64,000 nucleotides of DNA. Source: Epiperipatus broadwayi. Its lineage: Eukaryota > Onychophora > Udeonychophora > Euonychophora > Peripatidae. Where the stretch lies: positions 6,631,244 to 6,695,243 of the forward strand of contig JAQFVV010012418.1 of assembly GCA_028023455.1 (NCBI GenBank), written 5' to 3'. Below, piece by piece: positions 52,301 to 63,703 of this stretch (positions are counted from its first letter, which is position 1; each line of letters starts with the position of its first letter). Below the pieces are notes generated by a model. It made no database searches and was not told where the DNA came from. It worked only from the letters and a program-made list of their open reading frames with translations. A program made the translations under genes and the position numbers.

Positions 52301-53204
52301 ATAAGGGTCAAAGATTTGAAGTGAGTTTGACAGAAAATATTAATTTGGTATTCATTAAAATAAAAAATACATAAAATTATTTAGTTATATATGTATACAT
52401 ATTTATGCATTAAACACACTAACTCAATATAACACACCCAATTAATAAGGGAAATAAATAATGTGTATAATCAGCGCTGGTGCATATATTGAATGAAAAT
52501 TATAACCTTAAAAGGATCTTTAGGTTTACCTTGTTAGCTGTAATAAAGGGATGTTATGTTTTAATTAAATTTAAAATTCAGTTTTATAAATACAAAAATT
52601 AATTTTTATGTAAGATTAATTAAAGGCTTTTCGATTATAAAAAAGAGATTAGAAGTGTGGAATATTTTATACATAACTATAATTAATATTAAAATCAAAT
52701 AAAGTTGATTGCTGAAAGTTGCAGATCATATTAAAATTACTAACTGAAAGTGATACCATTTATTAGAGCAATGAAACTTCAATGTATTTTCGTTCACTAT
52801 AGAAAGTTTGGATTTAAACTAAGGATATTTCCATAAATGAGTAGGGATTGCATTCTATCTCTACGGATTTCAAAAAGTGTTCAAAAGATGTGTCTTTTCA
52901 TGTCAAACAGTGCTTTAAATGAATGTCATAAACTATTACCAAAAAGGGAGAATCTACTTATGTTTAATCTCTTATTGCTGATTCACAAGAAGTGCAATCA
53001 AGCATTGGTTATCACAATTACCTCTCTCCAAGGACAAAAACAATGAAATTAGAAGTACAAGCAATATGCATATTTAAAGTTTGATTTTTAAAAAAGCTGT
53101 TCCATTTGCAACAAGTGATTAAATTAATTAAGAAGCCAAAAATTATTTGTTCATTATACTTTAAAACTGACAAAGAAAAGAAATCTAAAACCTTTGAAAA
53201 GACA
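49305..53204 (+). pseudogene. Internal region of a Gypsy-like retrotransposon: gag and protease relics
   Basis: Between two diverged LTRs. From about 49800 to 50100 the forward frames give a Lys/Glu/Gln-rich coiled-coil-like stretch (QEINRFKQNLKGQKE, EELKQIIEEVKQTLTSVKQE) suggestive of gag. Near 51200, FRNWRLHQNIPHDEDL resembles the tail of a CCHC nucleocapsid segment with cysteines lost. The 72-codon frame at 51512-51730 reads LKNVLFIMSDLIQ, then NITIGFDFMHQNHCLVDY, matching the C-terminal I(I/L)G.DF(L/M)..N...(V/I)D part of retropepsins. I found no reverse transcriptase, RNase H or integrase, so most of pol is deleted. All frames carry stops. Confidence 0.65.
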
Positions 53205-54347
53205 ATAACATTGTTAATGTATAATATTTTGTTATATTTAAATTAATAAGATTTGGGTTTTTCAATCAAATTATTTATGGATAGAATATTATGTTAATTT
53301 TTAGACTGTAGGATTGATAACAACTCCTGCATATTATTGTATGGGATTATAAGGCAATTTAAAAGTTTTTTTGGTATGCTATATGAAATGGAGGAAGGAT
53401 GGAATTAAATTTGTCATTTTAAAAGAAATTATTATTGACATTACAATCTTATTCATCTAGTTTTCTTGCAGGAACATGATACATGTAGAAAACTATAATT
53501 TTATTATTAACATGGTTTATATATAAAGAGAAATAGTATTAATTCTTATAAAAACCATATATCTGATAAATATGTCTAAAATCTAATTTAAATTAAAATA
53601 TAATTGTAATTAAGGTAATTACTTAATACTGAGTTATAAATACAAAATTTAAAAAAATAATTTAACAAATATTAAAATAATTTAAGAAAACATAAATATA
53701 GACAAAGTGATTTTGTGAGAAATATATTTTTAGGTTAATGCAAGAGCATTCAAGAAGATGAATGATATAAAGATGGGTTTTCAGTATATACAATAATGTC
53801 TTGACTATGTATCCAGCAATTGAGATTTAAATAAGTCAACATCATGGTATTATTGTATAAGAGAAATGGTAGTAATCATAATATGTTTAATAAAAGTATT
53901 TGATAATATTTTATGGTTTCTTTTATTGTGATTTCGATTCGATAAAGATATGTTGATTTAAAGTAATAACAAAGTCAAGTTAATGATAGATGTGCTATAA
54001 TTATTCACTTATGTATACTGAAGATATCAACCCTCTTAGCTGGACCATGGACAATTTATCATGTGTGTGGTAATTATTGATAATGGAATCATCCTAAAAA
54101 TCAGGTAAAAAATTATTAATATTGTAGTATCCTGAAATGAGTGGTCTTGTTGATTAATGCATTCTTCAAATAAACAACTAAAGATTCAATCTGTCATAAA
54201 AGTTCCAGATTTCTCTCTAATCTGGTGGCATCCAATCACATTAAGGTAATATAATTGTGGATACAAATGTAGTTTAAAATTAAAAAAAAAAAAAAATTGT
54301 GAATTGATAATCAAAGGTAAAATTTCCTACCAATGTAAACCATTACA
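53205..54347 (+). repeat. 3' LTR of the Gypsy-like element
   Basis: Partner of 47900-49304, ending ATTACA at 54347. A purine-rich stretch (GACAAAGAAAAGAAATC) just upstream, near 53165-53185, is a candidate polypurine tract. Similarity to the first LTR becomes clear from about 53250 onward; the exact start (possibly TGTTAATG near 53213) is uncertain. It ends only 87 bp from the integrin exon at 54435. Confidence 0.75.
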
Positions 54348-54434
54348 ATATATGCCGATACATCAGTGTGTATATATGAATGTGCATTATAAAATGTCTT
54401 TTTAGATATAAATTTCAACAATAAGAATACTAAC

Positions 54435-54513
54435 CAGCACAGAGTTTTCCTGAAACTTTCAAGCAGGCCAAGTTATCACATTCACAATATGGACCCCACA
54501 CTTCATTATTATT
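54435..54513 (-). CDS. Beta integrin, internal exon: start of the next I-EGF repeat
   Basis: Exon of 79 nt with acceptor tttttcag and donor gttagt on the minus strand. It encodes NNNEVWGPYCECDNLACL and then KVSGKLCA, plus one base of a split Gly codon. The YCECDN..C block is highly conserved in beta integrins (human beta-1 has FCECDNFNC) and opens a new I-EGF repeat with its CEC turn. Phase 0 at the start and phase 1 at the end agree with the exons on both sides. The run of three Asn at the start lies in the normally variable loop between cysteines. It sits between 7.6-kb and 12.7-kb introns full of transposon relics. Confidence 0.92.
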
Positions 54514-55337
54514 CTGAAAAATAATAACAATAAATCTATTACTATGATGGATAATATATAAAATTGAATTGGGAAAATTCCAAAAATACAATTCAACAAT
54601 TGCTGAGCATCCAGATTTGCTGAGAGCAATCTCAGCTACTGTTAATAATATAAAGAAACAGAATAAACTTTTTCTCTATCCAGAATTAGAAACGTTTTAG
54701 GCAACTAATTACAAACAAGATAAAGAAAATGATAACTTTGAATATTAATTCAGCAAGTGATATATTCACATATATACACATAACTTTAGAGATGTTTTTT
54801 TTGCTCTACAATACAGAGCCATCTATTTTAAGCTTGAATAACCAATGAACATTTCATAATAATGATATTATATCTACATCTTCAAATTAGTTTATGGCTT
54901 ATGGATTTTTTCAGTGATAAATTTCGACTTAATCTGTCTATAAATCAATTATCTTTAACAATTTTGTACTATCAAGCTAATACTGGAATTCAAAAACAAT
55001 TTAAAGTTTTGCACATAAATTAATTGGCTTGGATATATTTAGGATTCTAAGTCTGTAATTTATTGTAGTGATTTAAGTTTCATGTTGCTTTCCATTCTAT
55101 GACTAAATGGTATATGCCACACAACATTATGAGATTTTCTGAATCATAGAGACATGTATTATAGATTTGAAAAAATTCATGGAACAATGAACAGTATTGC
55201 TACTACATGTGAAATTTCCCAGACAATTTTAACACTATAACTTCTTCAATAAAGAGTTTGGAAATAATTTGCACCCTTAGCTGAACACAAAAGAGTGCTG
55301 AATATGGCATATATTAGATCCAAATTTACTAAATGTT

Positions 55338-55439
55338 AGTAATATTTACCGAGGCTGTAACCTCGAGAATATGCGTGTAAAATGCGATAGTAGAGACCTC
55401 TACAGGTGTTTAACCACAGGCTTACGCTATGCAAGAAAA
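55338..55439. repeat. Single arm of the 9136-9516 foldback family
   Basis: AGTAATATTTACCGAGGCTG, then CGATAGTAGAGACCTCTACA and TTAACCACAGGCTTACGCT follow the left arm at 9138-9235 with about 10% differences. No inverted partner lies nearby, so arms also exist as unit-length repeats. That supports the 9.1-9.5-kb palindrome being two inverted copies of one ~100-170-bp unit. Confidence 0.8.
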
Positions 55440-55759
55440 TTTACCACTCAAGCTTATGATGGATCTAGAATGGAGAGTAAAAAATTGTTCCCTGAAAGCA
55501 TAAATTATATGTAAACTGAAAAAGTTATGGAATTTTTTATTGATAAAAATCATTCTAATCAAAGAGTGGAAATTGCCTTTACTTAATATACAATTATATT
55601 TATTGGCCTAGTGGCAAATCTATACAGCTATATAAGCAAGTTATATTCAGATGTGAATTTTAGGTTTTTATCTTGATAGTATAAAAAATTGTTGCTGGAT
55701 GTGAAATATATTAGAAAAAAATTCCTCCTTGAAGAAGGCTATTATTCATAGTTAACTTA

Positions 55760-57580
55760 TAGTTCCTGTTTTTTACTGTTAATTTTATTCTTCTGTGAGA
55801 ATCCATTGACATTTGTTTAGCCCTTTCAGCATTTATGTTTAGACCTATATGTTATGAAGCTCTGACAGATTATTCAAAAATGACCATATTATTTTCAAAT
55901 TATATATGACTTCAAAAACATCCATGCATTTTTATTTTTTTAGCTTCCCATTTTAATCCACATAATATTTCTTGTAAAACTACTGCGAAAAGTTTTTAAG
56001 ATATGGAATCACCATGGTATCCATCCTTTTTAATGTTAATCTTCTTAATAACACAATGTAATACAATCATTGCTATTGCATTTTGATAAATATTCTTCAA
56101 AATATGATAATACCCGGTGTCTCATAGAATCAGAAACTTTTTTAGAATCTATAAATCCATGTTTCTTGATTCTTTCTATAACTTGCATGTGATCCACTGG
56201 GCTAAACCATTTTTAAGCCATAAAAATTCACTATAGATCTTTGCAAAAATCTTTTATAAATTGCATGTCTGTGATCGCTAATATCTTTTTATCACTTTTT
56301 TTTAAATATTAATATTACTATTGCGTTATTATAATTACCTAGAACATCTTTATGTATTTGGTATATAATTTTGCCAATAATTTTTCAACTTTCATCTGTT
56401 ATTTTTAGGATTTCAAAAACAATACCGTCAATTTTCTAGAGTGTTTCCCTTGTTCATAGATTTAATTGCAAGTCTTATCTCTACAATAAAAATTATTGTA
56501 GGGATTACTTTGTTGTTGTTTTTTAATTTTTTATTTCCATATAATACTTTTAGAACATTTCAACACATTCCAAATGTCTGTCTTTTTAGCACAAGTTTCA
56601 TAATGTTCTTCCTATTGCTGAAAGAAGTATTCCTTCTATTTTTTTATTAGCTTTTCTTACCAATTAAACAGTTATATTTCTTTGTCCTTATTTAACTTTT
56701 TTGTACTAATTTACAGAATTCCTAATATTACATTCTTATCTAATCATTTTTAAATTTTTATATCCATCATTTTTTCATGTATTATCTTGTCTCAATTGAA
56801 AAATTATTAATAAATTGATGGGTTTTTTTTTGTACCAGTTATCTTTCTTGCAGTTCTTAATAGAGTTATCTATTAACTTCTTAGTGACTTAGATCAAGTT
56901 TGAAACATTTTTATAATCTGTTAATAATTTAAAACTACTTGCAGGTTCTAATTTGAATCCATTGGAATGATTCTAGAAAGTAATGAATATAAACTACTAA
57001 TGATGTCTTTCATAATAGCTTTAGTCTTTGTAATTTTGGAATAACATGGATCTAATCAATGATCATTTCAGTTTATTAAGAACATTATAATTTGAAATAC
57101 ATATTCTCAGTTAATCAAAATATAATCTAACACTGCTGAACCTTCATTTGGATGCTTCGATATTCATTTTCATGTACAATTTTTTCAAAAGAAAAAAAAA
57201 TTTACAATTTTTATTCTGCAAATTCTATAAGTTTATGGGGTCTCTCATTTCAGATTTCATAACAAATTTTTCAATGACTATTTCATCAATCAATCATTTT
57301 TCAATTTTAGTAATAAAATATTCCATGACAATTTTAAAATGTTTGGTGAAATCCAAAGCATTTTATTAAATTCATATAAAAATGCTTTACCTCTTTATCA
57401 AAATGAGAACTTATTGAGCACAAATATGAATTATATGCAATTAATATCTTTCATTAATTTAAATAATTAATCTCAGCGCTCTGTCTGATATTCTTTCAAT
57501 CTTCACAATATTCTTCTGTTTATTATTTATAATAAATCTCATTCTGCTTGTGTTTCCAATACTTGTATTTTTGAATTAAA
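55760..57580 (-). pseudogene. Decayed LINE, reverse transcriptase and upstream part
   Basis: Minus-strand translation gives, in order, GLAQWITCKL, IYQNAIAMIVLHCVIK, NIKKDGYHGDSIS, FAVVLQEILCGLKWEAKKIK, MVIFE and LNINAERAKQMSM. These match the reverse transcriptase order found in many LINEs: I..IY.N....V, I..G..QGD.IS..LF, VL.EI...L.WE.KGI+I, the (F/Y)ADD box and L.IN..K.K.M. The catalytic box at 55872-55898 is mutated to FENNMVIFE, so enzyme activity is lost. Further upstream (toward 57100) KTKAIMKDIISSLYSLL and similar pieces continue. Stops are frequent. A tRNA-type SINE adjoins its 5' side at 57592. Confidence 0.65.
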
Positions 57581-57717
57581 GTACATGTATTGTCTTGCGT
57601 TGTTAGCCGAGAGGTATCGTAGCCGCCATGCAAGCAAGTAGTTGGTTGCAGACGGTTGTGGGTTCGCGTCTCGGCCGATGCTATGACATATGAAAAAAAA
57701 AAAAAAGTACATGTATT
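57578..57717 (+). mobile_element. tRNA-derived SINE with 14-bp target-site duplications and poly(A) tail
   Basis: The exact direct repeat AAAGTACATGTATT is present at 57578-57591 and 57704-57717. Between them lies a ~100-bp GC-rich sequence with an RNA polymerase III A box (TAGCCGAGAGG, 57604-57614), a B box (GGTTCGCGTCT, 57661-57671) and a terminal A-run (57693-57706). The A-box context (GTTAGCCGAGAGGT) is like type-II tRNAs (Ser/Leu). A functional tRNA gene is unlikely: flanking duplications and poly(A) show retroposition, and I cannot pair a clean acceptor stem. Low divergence of the duplications suggests a young insertion. Confidence 0.88.
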
Positions 57718-57720
57718 CAT

Positions 57721-60700
57721 TCTATTTTAATTGAATCTTCACTTTTTCTTCTGAATTTATATGTCCAATTCCCCATTTAAAATTAGTTATTCTTCTAATT
57801 AATACATTATTCCTTCACTTGAAAGAGATCTACAGTTAGAAGTAGTTAAACAAAATATCATCATCAAATGGCAATTGCAATCAGAAGCTTCTTAATGTTA
57901 TCTGGTTTTGGTTGCCAACTGCTGTCTTAGCTCATGATTTTACAATCTCCTATAAATAAATCAATAATTTACTTTCAGCTGTCATGATTTCAAATATCTG
58001 AAAAAAAAACCCGATTCACACACTATTTTTCTTCCAAAGAAACACAGCTTATGTTTCAGTTAAAAACTGTCAGGTAACTAATAAAAAAGACCTTGGTAAA
58101 AGCCAATAATTTCATCAATGCTGACTGATAAATGTTGATGAGTGTCTTGTCCATGTTGTTTACTGCATGAACAATGATGTAGCAATAATAATTGAAATGA
58201 CAAAAATTTATAGAATGAACAATTGTCTTGAAAGTTTAAGATTTTCAAGAGATCTTCTTTCAGCTATATATATTGTACCTTCCAGGTGAGAGCTGGATAT
58301 TAAAGTATATAAAAAAGGAAATTTATTAATCTTATTTAATTTCATTTCACTTGATCTATGGATAATGGAGATGTTGAAGTATAAGTGTTAACTAGATAAC
58401 CATAACAATCTAATATTTTAAAATAATATCATTATTTACTATTAATATTAGCATCAAATCATAAATTGGTTATGATCAATTTTAGAAAAAATATATAGAA
58501 GTGAATAATGAACAAATACTAGAAAATATTTAGGTGAATCATGAAATAAATCACTTTTATAAAGTCATTATTATTAATTATTATGTGTCCATTTTGTTAT
58601 TACATTCACCAACAACTTACTTATTACAAAATTAAATGTTTTCTATTTCATATATGTTATTGGAATATATTATTAAAGATATATGTTAAAAAAATGTATA
58701 TTCATTAGAAGGCATAAAAATGTCTTGGTTTTTGATTGAGAATGAAAAATAATATTAAAACTGCAAACAACGATTTTTTTTTTTTATTGTATCAAATGTT
58801 TTCTAAAATTCTTCATTTTTATCCATTATAAAAAGCAATTTTCTTACATCAAAGAGTTATTTTTGAGTTCAAGTGAACAGTTGTCTTGGTAACATTAATC
58901 TCAGCAAAGACATGTTATAAATAAAACTGAAACGCTTCAACTCAAGTTCTTATAATTTTATTGTTGCTTAGAATGGATGCTTTTCATCTTTAAAAATTAT
59001 CAAATTTTTCTTTTAAAAGTGATTAATTTCTAAAACCATGAAAAAATAAAAATTTAACTGTCTCCCCATTCAATTTGGAGCAGTTCATTAATGGAATTCC
59101 AAGGAAAATGGAAAAAAATGTATTATATATATATAAAAAAAACATCAAATTTCGTTGTATTGCTAAGTAAGCTATAAAATATTCTGTTCTTAAAAATTTG
59201 GGATTTCATCTATGTATATGTGATGAATATAAACCTCATGATGTATATATGAATATCATATTTCTGATCAATGAATTTCACAGGATTGATTAATTCAACT
59301 TCTATGTGATATTAAGCAATTGAAATTTCACCTTATTGACTTGGAAAAATGCTAGTATTTATTATTCATTTGGATGTAACTGAATTTTGTCAATGAAAGA
59401 ATTCTCTTCATATATTATTACCAATAAAAAAAAAATAAGCCAGTGATGTGCAGATTTTGCATTGACCAAGTATCTGTTGTTTTAAAATTTGGATATATTT
59501 ATATACTTGGAAAAAAAATATTGGAATTTAAAAACAAAAGTAAATGAATTCAAATCCTTGATTGCCTTCTCTACTTCAAGAAGAATTGTTTCTATGATGG
59601 AATCAGAAACAAGGAAATCAAGAACTATCATGGACCAGTGGTTAAAAAAGGAAGAATGAGACTTTTCACTTATGTAGTATGATATTTGTATCTAGATTTT
59701 TCATCAAAAAAAAAAGTTTCGTTCATATTTTTATTTTAAAATATAGGATCAAATAATATATATATAGGTTATTAGTATGGTGAATCATTCACATAATAAA
59801 AGGTCAGAGAGATTCTTTTTTTTTTTTTAATTATTATTATTTAAACTCTTATCTGGTGATATAGATCAATTTATGACCCGATGTTTTCAATTTTTTTTTT
59901 TTTTTTAATTCAAGATTTAACTTGGGGATATTCATATGCAAGGGTTTAAATACAATATATTTTCATGTTGGTTTAATCATTTAGAAATTATATTGATGAA
60001 TAAATAAAAAGATCAATTTTATTTGATTTTTTTTTATTTTTATCATTGTATATTCAATTTAAAGTCTAACGAAGATATTTGAACCACTCCTTCAGTTTAT
60101 ATATAGTATTATTGTCGTAAACACACTTTTGAGTTTCATATATATGTATATGTTTATTGTTCATTATTGATTTTATATAGTAATAGACTATTAATTACTT
60201 ATATATTAAAGAGAAATAGTATTTGTGTTTTTCAACTGGCTACGAACTTAATCAATTGAATACATCATTTGTTTTTTTTTTATTAATATCATTATTAATT
60301 CTTATTATAACTTAATAAATTTAAAGTTACTTGAAATCTTGTAAACTTGTCTGATTGTTTTATAATTATGCAAACTAATTTATAGTAATAGATTTATAGA
60401 AGATAAAATGAACTGTCTATACAAGAAAAACATTTTTCTTTTGATCATTGAATCATAATCTAAAAGTCAAACCAATATTGGTAAGTGAAGTATGGTTATA
60501 TATATGCATATTTTATTATATGATTATTGTTAAGCTTAATTACATATACATTTTATATCGGCATTTCATTGAAATAATTGTTGGCTTTATCTAAGTTAAT
60601 ATTAGTTATATAAGTAATACTATTAGTTCATGGTTAATTATTAGAAGCTTTCTTATCTTGTTCAGTTATAAAAATCTTTATAGATTTTATTCTGTCATTA

Positions 60701-61620
60701 GTCAGAATGAACTGCCTTAATCATTTCTAAACTTCTTTGAGATGGATCATAAATTTTATTAACTATTATTTTTTAATATGATATGATTGGATATTAAAAA
60801 TTCCAGACTATCTAATAGGTTTATTAATAATGTGTTTTTGTAGAGTATTTTATTTTAATATATATAAACTTAAACAGTGATTGTACATTGATGTAGAGAA
60901 TAGATAAATTATTAATATTATATAACATTTTAGAAAACTTAATATGAAGCTGATTAATAAGTTTATTTTGTTCTCTAAATGTTATCATAACCATTTATAA
61001 ACTAGTTTATTTATTTAGGAAATATCATTAAATTTTAACATGAACTTTAATATATGTAATCTTCGATTAGTAAAGTATATCAGTTAGTTATTTATTAATT
61101 TGAATTTGGTTTCATTCAATTATAAATTAAATAGATATCTTAGGCATACATCATTGTTTAGGACAATGATATATAATTTCACTGCTGATTGTAGTTTCAT
61201 TTGGGATATGAATAGATTTGGTAATATCTGAGGGGATGATCTTATTTTTTTTCTTTTGTTTTAAATGCTATCTGAACAAATTAGGTTTGGATAGAGATTG
61301 TTCTCAGTATTTTAATTTAGTGCAGTAGACAATCTAAATAATTATGTATTGGAAACATTGTTATTGCATAATGTAACTAATGACTGAACTAGATAATTTT
61401 TTTTACAGGTTATAACAGAGTTACTATTTATTGATGCATGTTTTTCTCTGTTATAAATAATATTTAAACCACAAGGGTATTTCTTCATTATCTTTTATTT
61501 TAATTTTGTGTCAGTAATAAATTGTTGTGTAAAAACCTATAGGGAAATTTATTTTGTTTCATTATAAATGCTGACCAAACTAATTTAGAGAGACAGTGGG
61601 GTAGAAGATCAATTATTATC
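57721..61620. other. Intron sequence, no element recognised with confidence
   Basis: AT-rich. Minus-strand translation of about 57830-58000 gives small pieces reminiscent of a LINE endonuclease (for example DSSWQPKPDNIKKLL) that could be the 5' part of the LINE relic at 55760-57580. Otherwise only A/T homopolymers. Confidence 0.45.
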
Positions 61621-61852
61621 ATTACAAAATGGTTAACCAACACTGGCTAATGATCATGTACAGATGGCGATCATTATAAAATGATGCATCAACTTTGGGG
61701 ATGTTACAAAATGGTGCTCCACGTTTAGGCTAGATTTATATTATTATAAATGGAGTCCCAATTCCTGAGATATACCAACGTTTTCTATTCTCATCCCCTA
61801 TTTTAATTTACATTCCATTACAAAATGGTGACGAACGATTGGGCTACATTTT
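61621..61852. repeat. Four-copy short motif TTACAAAATGGT(G)
   Basis: Copies begin at about 61622, 61675, 61704 and 61818. The best pair, TTACAAAATGGTGCTCCACG... and TTACAAAATGGTGACGAACG..., both continue (A/G)TTTAGGCTA or TTGGGCTA and then ATTT. The unit is about 34 bp and the block is slightly GC-richer than its surroundings. It resembles an LTR end (TTACA) plus adjacent primer-binding region repeated several times. Confidence 0.6.
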
Positions 61853-62109
61853 CATTCAGTTAAAGTTAATATTTTCCATTGTTATTAGTTTTATTTAAAA
61901 ATTTTCATGAATTTGTAGATCTAAAGATCAAACATTGAATTATAATATTTTTCTTTCTATGTAATAATTTAGATAAAAATTCAGCTGTGATCTAATCAGG
62001 CAACAAATAATGATCAATATTATTATACAAAAAATCTTGATATGCAAATAATTCAATTAATATAATTAACATGTAAATTATCAAATATAAGATTAATTTT
62101 TAAACTTAC

Positions 62110-62179
62110 AGATTGGAAACAATCACATTTTCCGCATTTACATTTACCCCTGTTGCTGCATACAGTCTTTGTTCCCGGT
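62110..62179 (-). CDS. Beta integrin, internal exon: end of an I-EGF repeat (partial gene, continues beyond window)
   Basis: Most 5' exon of the beta integrin gene that I can see. An acceptor (ttatag) precedes it and a donor (gtaagttt) follows on the minus strand. It starts with one base of a split codon, then encodes 23 residues including VCSNRGKCKCGKCDC. That is the C-x(5)-C-x-C-G-x-C-x-C signature of integrin I-EGF modules, which form the stiff disulfide-linked leg of the beta chain outside the cell. It ends in phase 0 and joins the next exon to give FQS-NNNEVWGPYCECDN, matching the usual order of the family. The beta-I ligand-binding domain, PSI and hybrid domains are not in the window. 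Exon limits rest on splice consensus plus frame continuity. Confidence 0.9.
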
Positions 62180-62328
62180 CTATAATAAAATATTATTTTC
62201 ATAAGAAAATTTTAATTTTTAGAATATTTGTTACAGTATATATTATAACAATAAGAGAACATTTATTATTTTTGCAGACATTTAAAAATAAAAGTTAATG
62301 TTGTTAATAAAACTTAATATTGTTACAA

Positions 62329-62436
62329 AAACTACTAAAAAAGTAATAATGGAAACCAAAGATTTTATCTCCTTTCTTAGTATGTTTTATCATTAGTTCA
62401 TTTATAAAGAATTAATATTAATAAAGATTTAAATAT
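62329..62436. repeat. Direct duplication, copy 1 (partner at 63597-63703)
   Basis: About 108 bp containing CAAAGATTTTATCTCCTTTC and TTAGTATGTTTTATCATT. The partner copy is about 1.27 kb away with roughly 10-15% differences. No exon sequence is duplicated with it. Confidence 0.8.
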
Positions 62437-62723
62437 CATCTAACTCAACATAATTTTAATCATATAATTATAAAACATTATTCATTATATAAACTAAGAA
62501 TATATTCAAGAAAAGAAATCTATTAGTTTGAGAAAATGATTGCATGGTATATAAATTGATTATTGTTGTTTTTTTAATTCAGAAATTAATTGGTAATTGA
62601 TTTTTGCTTCCAGTCTTATGATTATTGACTAAAGATATTTCTAAAAAACAATAATAATAAGAGACTGCTAACTTGTAAAAACTATAATAATAGTTAAATT
62701 AAGTGGTTGAATGAATGAATGAC

Positions 62724-62852
62724 TAAGACAGAGAGAGAAAGAGAGAAGAAAAAGAGAAAATAAGTGTGAAGAAAAAGTAAAAAGAAAAAAAAATAAGTGA
62801 AAGAGAGAGAAGAAGAATAGGGAGAGAAGAAAAGAGAGAAGAAAAAGGGAGA
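62724..62852 (+). repeat. GA-rich (polypurine) low-complexity tract
   Basis: About 130 bases almost entirely A and G on the plus strand (GAGAGAGAAAGAGAGAAGAA pattern), i.e. polypyrimidine on the transcribed gene's sense strand. The minus-strand open frame of Leu/Phe/Ser here is a low-complexity artefact. The tract can form triplex DNA in principle; no function is shown. Confidence 0.85.
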
Positions 62853-63185
62853 GCAATCAATCAAAACTGTTAAAGTAAATTATGAACAATTACTCTGGTC
62901 TTTATACAATCAGATAGATATAAAAACAAAACAATGCATAATGATAATAAAATATTAATTTATTAACATAAAATAATAATAATGATAATTTAAACACATA
63001 ATATTTAAGATTGAAGAATAAAAAAATCATAATAAATCTCATATATATATATTTTTATAACAATTAGAATGTACAGATATAATGAAAAGATTTTATATTG
63101 CTGTAATTTCTGGGGTCACATATGGAATAGAATTTTATGGAATGGCTATTTATCCAATCAAAATAATTTTCAATAAATTTACTAG

Positions 63186-63366
63186 ATAGATATGGACATA
63201 TATTAAAAAGAAAATATAGTTTAATGAAAGATGTTTTGAAGGAAATGGTGAGTGGAAGCAAGAAAAAAGAATAGAAAAGATTGACATGGTTGGATAATAT
63301 AAGAGTTGGGAAGAGTTATGTGGAATTGAAATGGGCAATGAAGAGAATGAAATCGATAAATGTATG
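63186..63366 (+). pseudogene. LINE C-terminal tail relic
   Basis: A forward frame with one internal stop reads YGHILKRKYSLMKDVLKEMV, SGSKKKE, stop, KRLTWLDNIRVGKSYVELKW and AMKRMKSINV. This matches the LINE C-terminal pattern (L/Y)GH..R....L.K.VLEG.V.G.R.RGR....W.DNI......SY.EL...A.DR..W. The usual glycine- and arginine-rich loop is eroded. No reverse transcriptase is found upstream, so the copy is 5'-truncated, as is common for LINEs. It lies between the two copies of a 108-bp direct duplication. Confidence 0.75.
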
Positions 63367-63596
63367 AATTGATGATCTGACTACTCGCTGGACCTATCCA
63401 TGTGACAGAATATTATTGATTAATAGAGATATGCATATAATAGTTAATTAAAAACAACAGCATTACAACACCTTGATATTGAAGCTGTAAATGAAAATAT
63501 GCAAATGATTACATAAACATAGAAATAATTAAATTTAATTTCCTCTAAAGTTTTTTTCTTTCCCTGTTATTATTACAAAATTTATATATTGTTAGA

Positions 63597-63703
63597 AAAC
63601 TGTTAAAAAGGTAATAACTGAAATCAAAGATTTTATCTCTTTTCTTAGTATGTTTTATCATTCTTTCCTTTACAAAGAATTAGTATTAATAAAGATTTAA
63701 AAT
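63597..63703. repeat. Direct duplication, copy 2 (partner at 62329-62436)
   Basis: Similar to 62329-62436, with CAAAGATTTTATCTCTTTTC, TTAGTATGTTTTATCATT and TATTAATAAAGATTTAAA in the same order. The pair flanks the LINE tail and GA-rich tract. Confidence 0.8.

Noticed and set aside
57600-57680. Functional Ser/Leu tRNA gene
   Set aside because: Target-site duplications and a poly(A) tail flank it, and I could not pair a proper acceptor stem.
57523-57720. Minus-strand 65-codon frame containing RTHNRLQPTTCLHGG
   Set aside because: It is the antisense of the tRNA-derived SINE, not a gene.
62668-62856. Leu/Phe/Ser-rich minus-strand protein
   Set aside because: Translation of a GA-rich low-complexity tract.
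63378-63447. Duplicated integrin exon expected from the 62329/63597 duplication
   Set aside because: The matching position holds no cysteine-rich coding sequence or splice sites.
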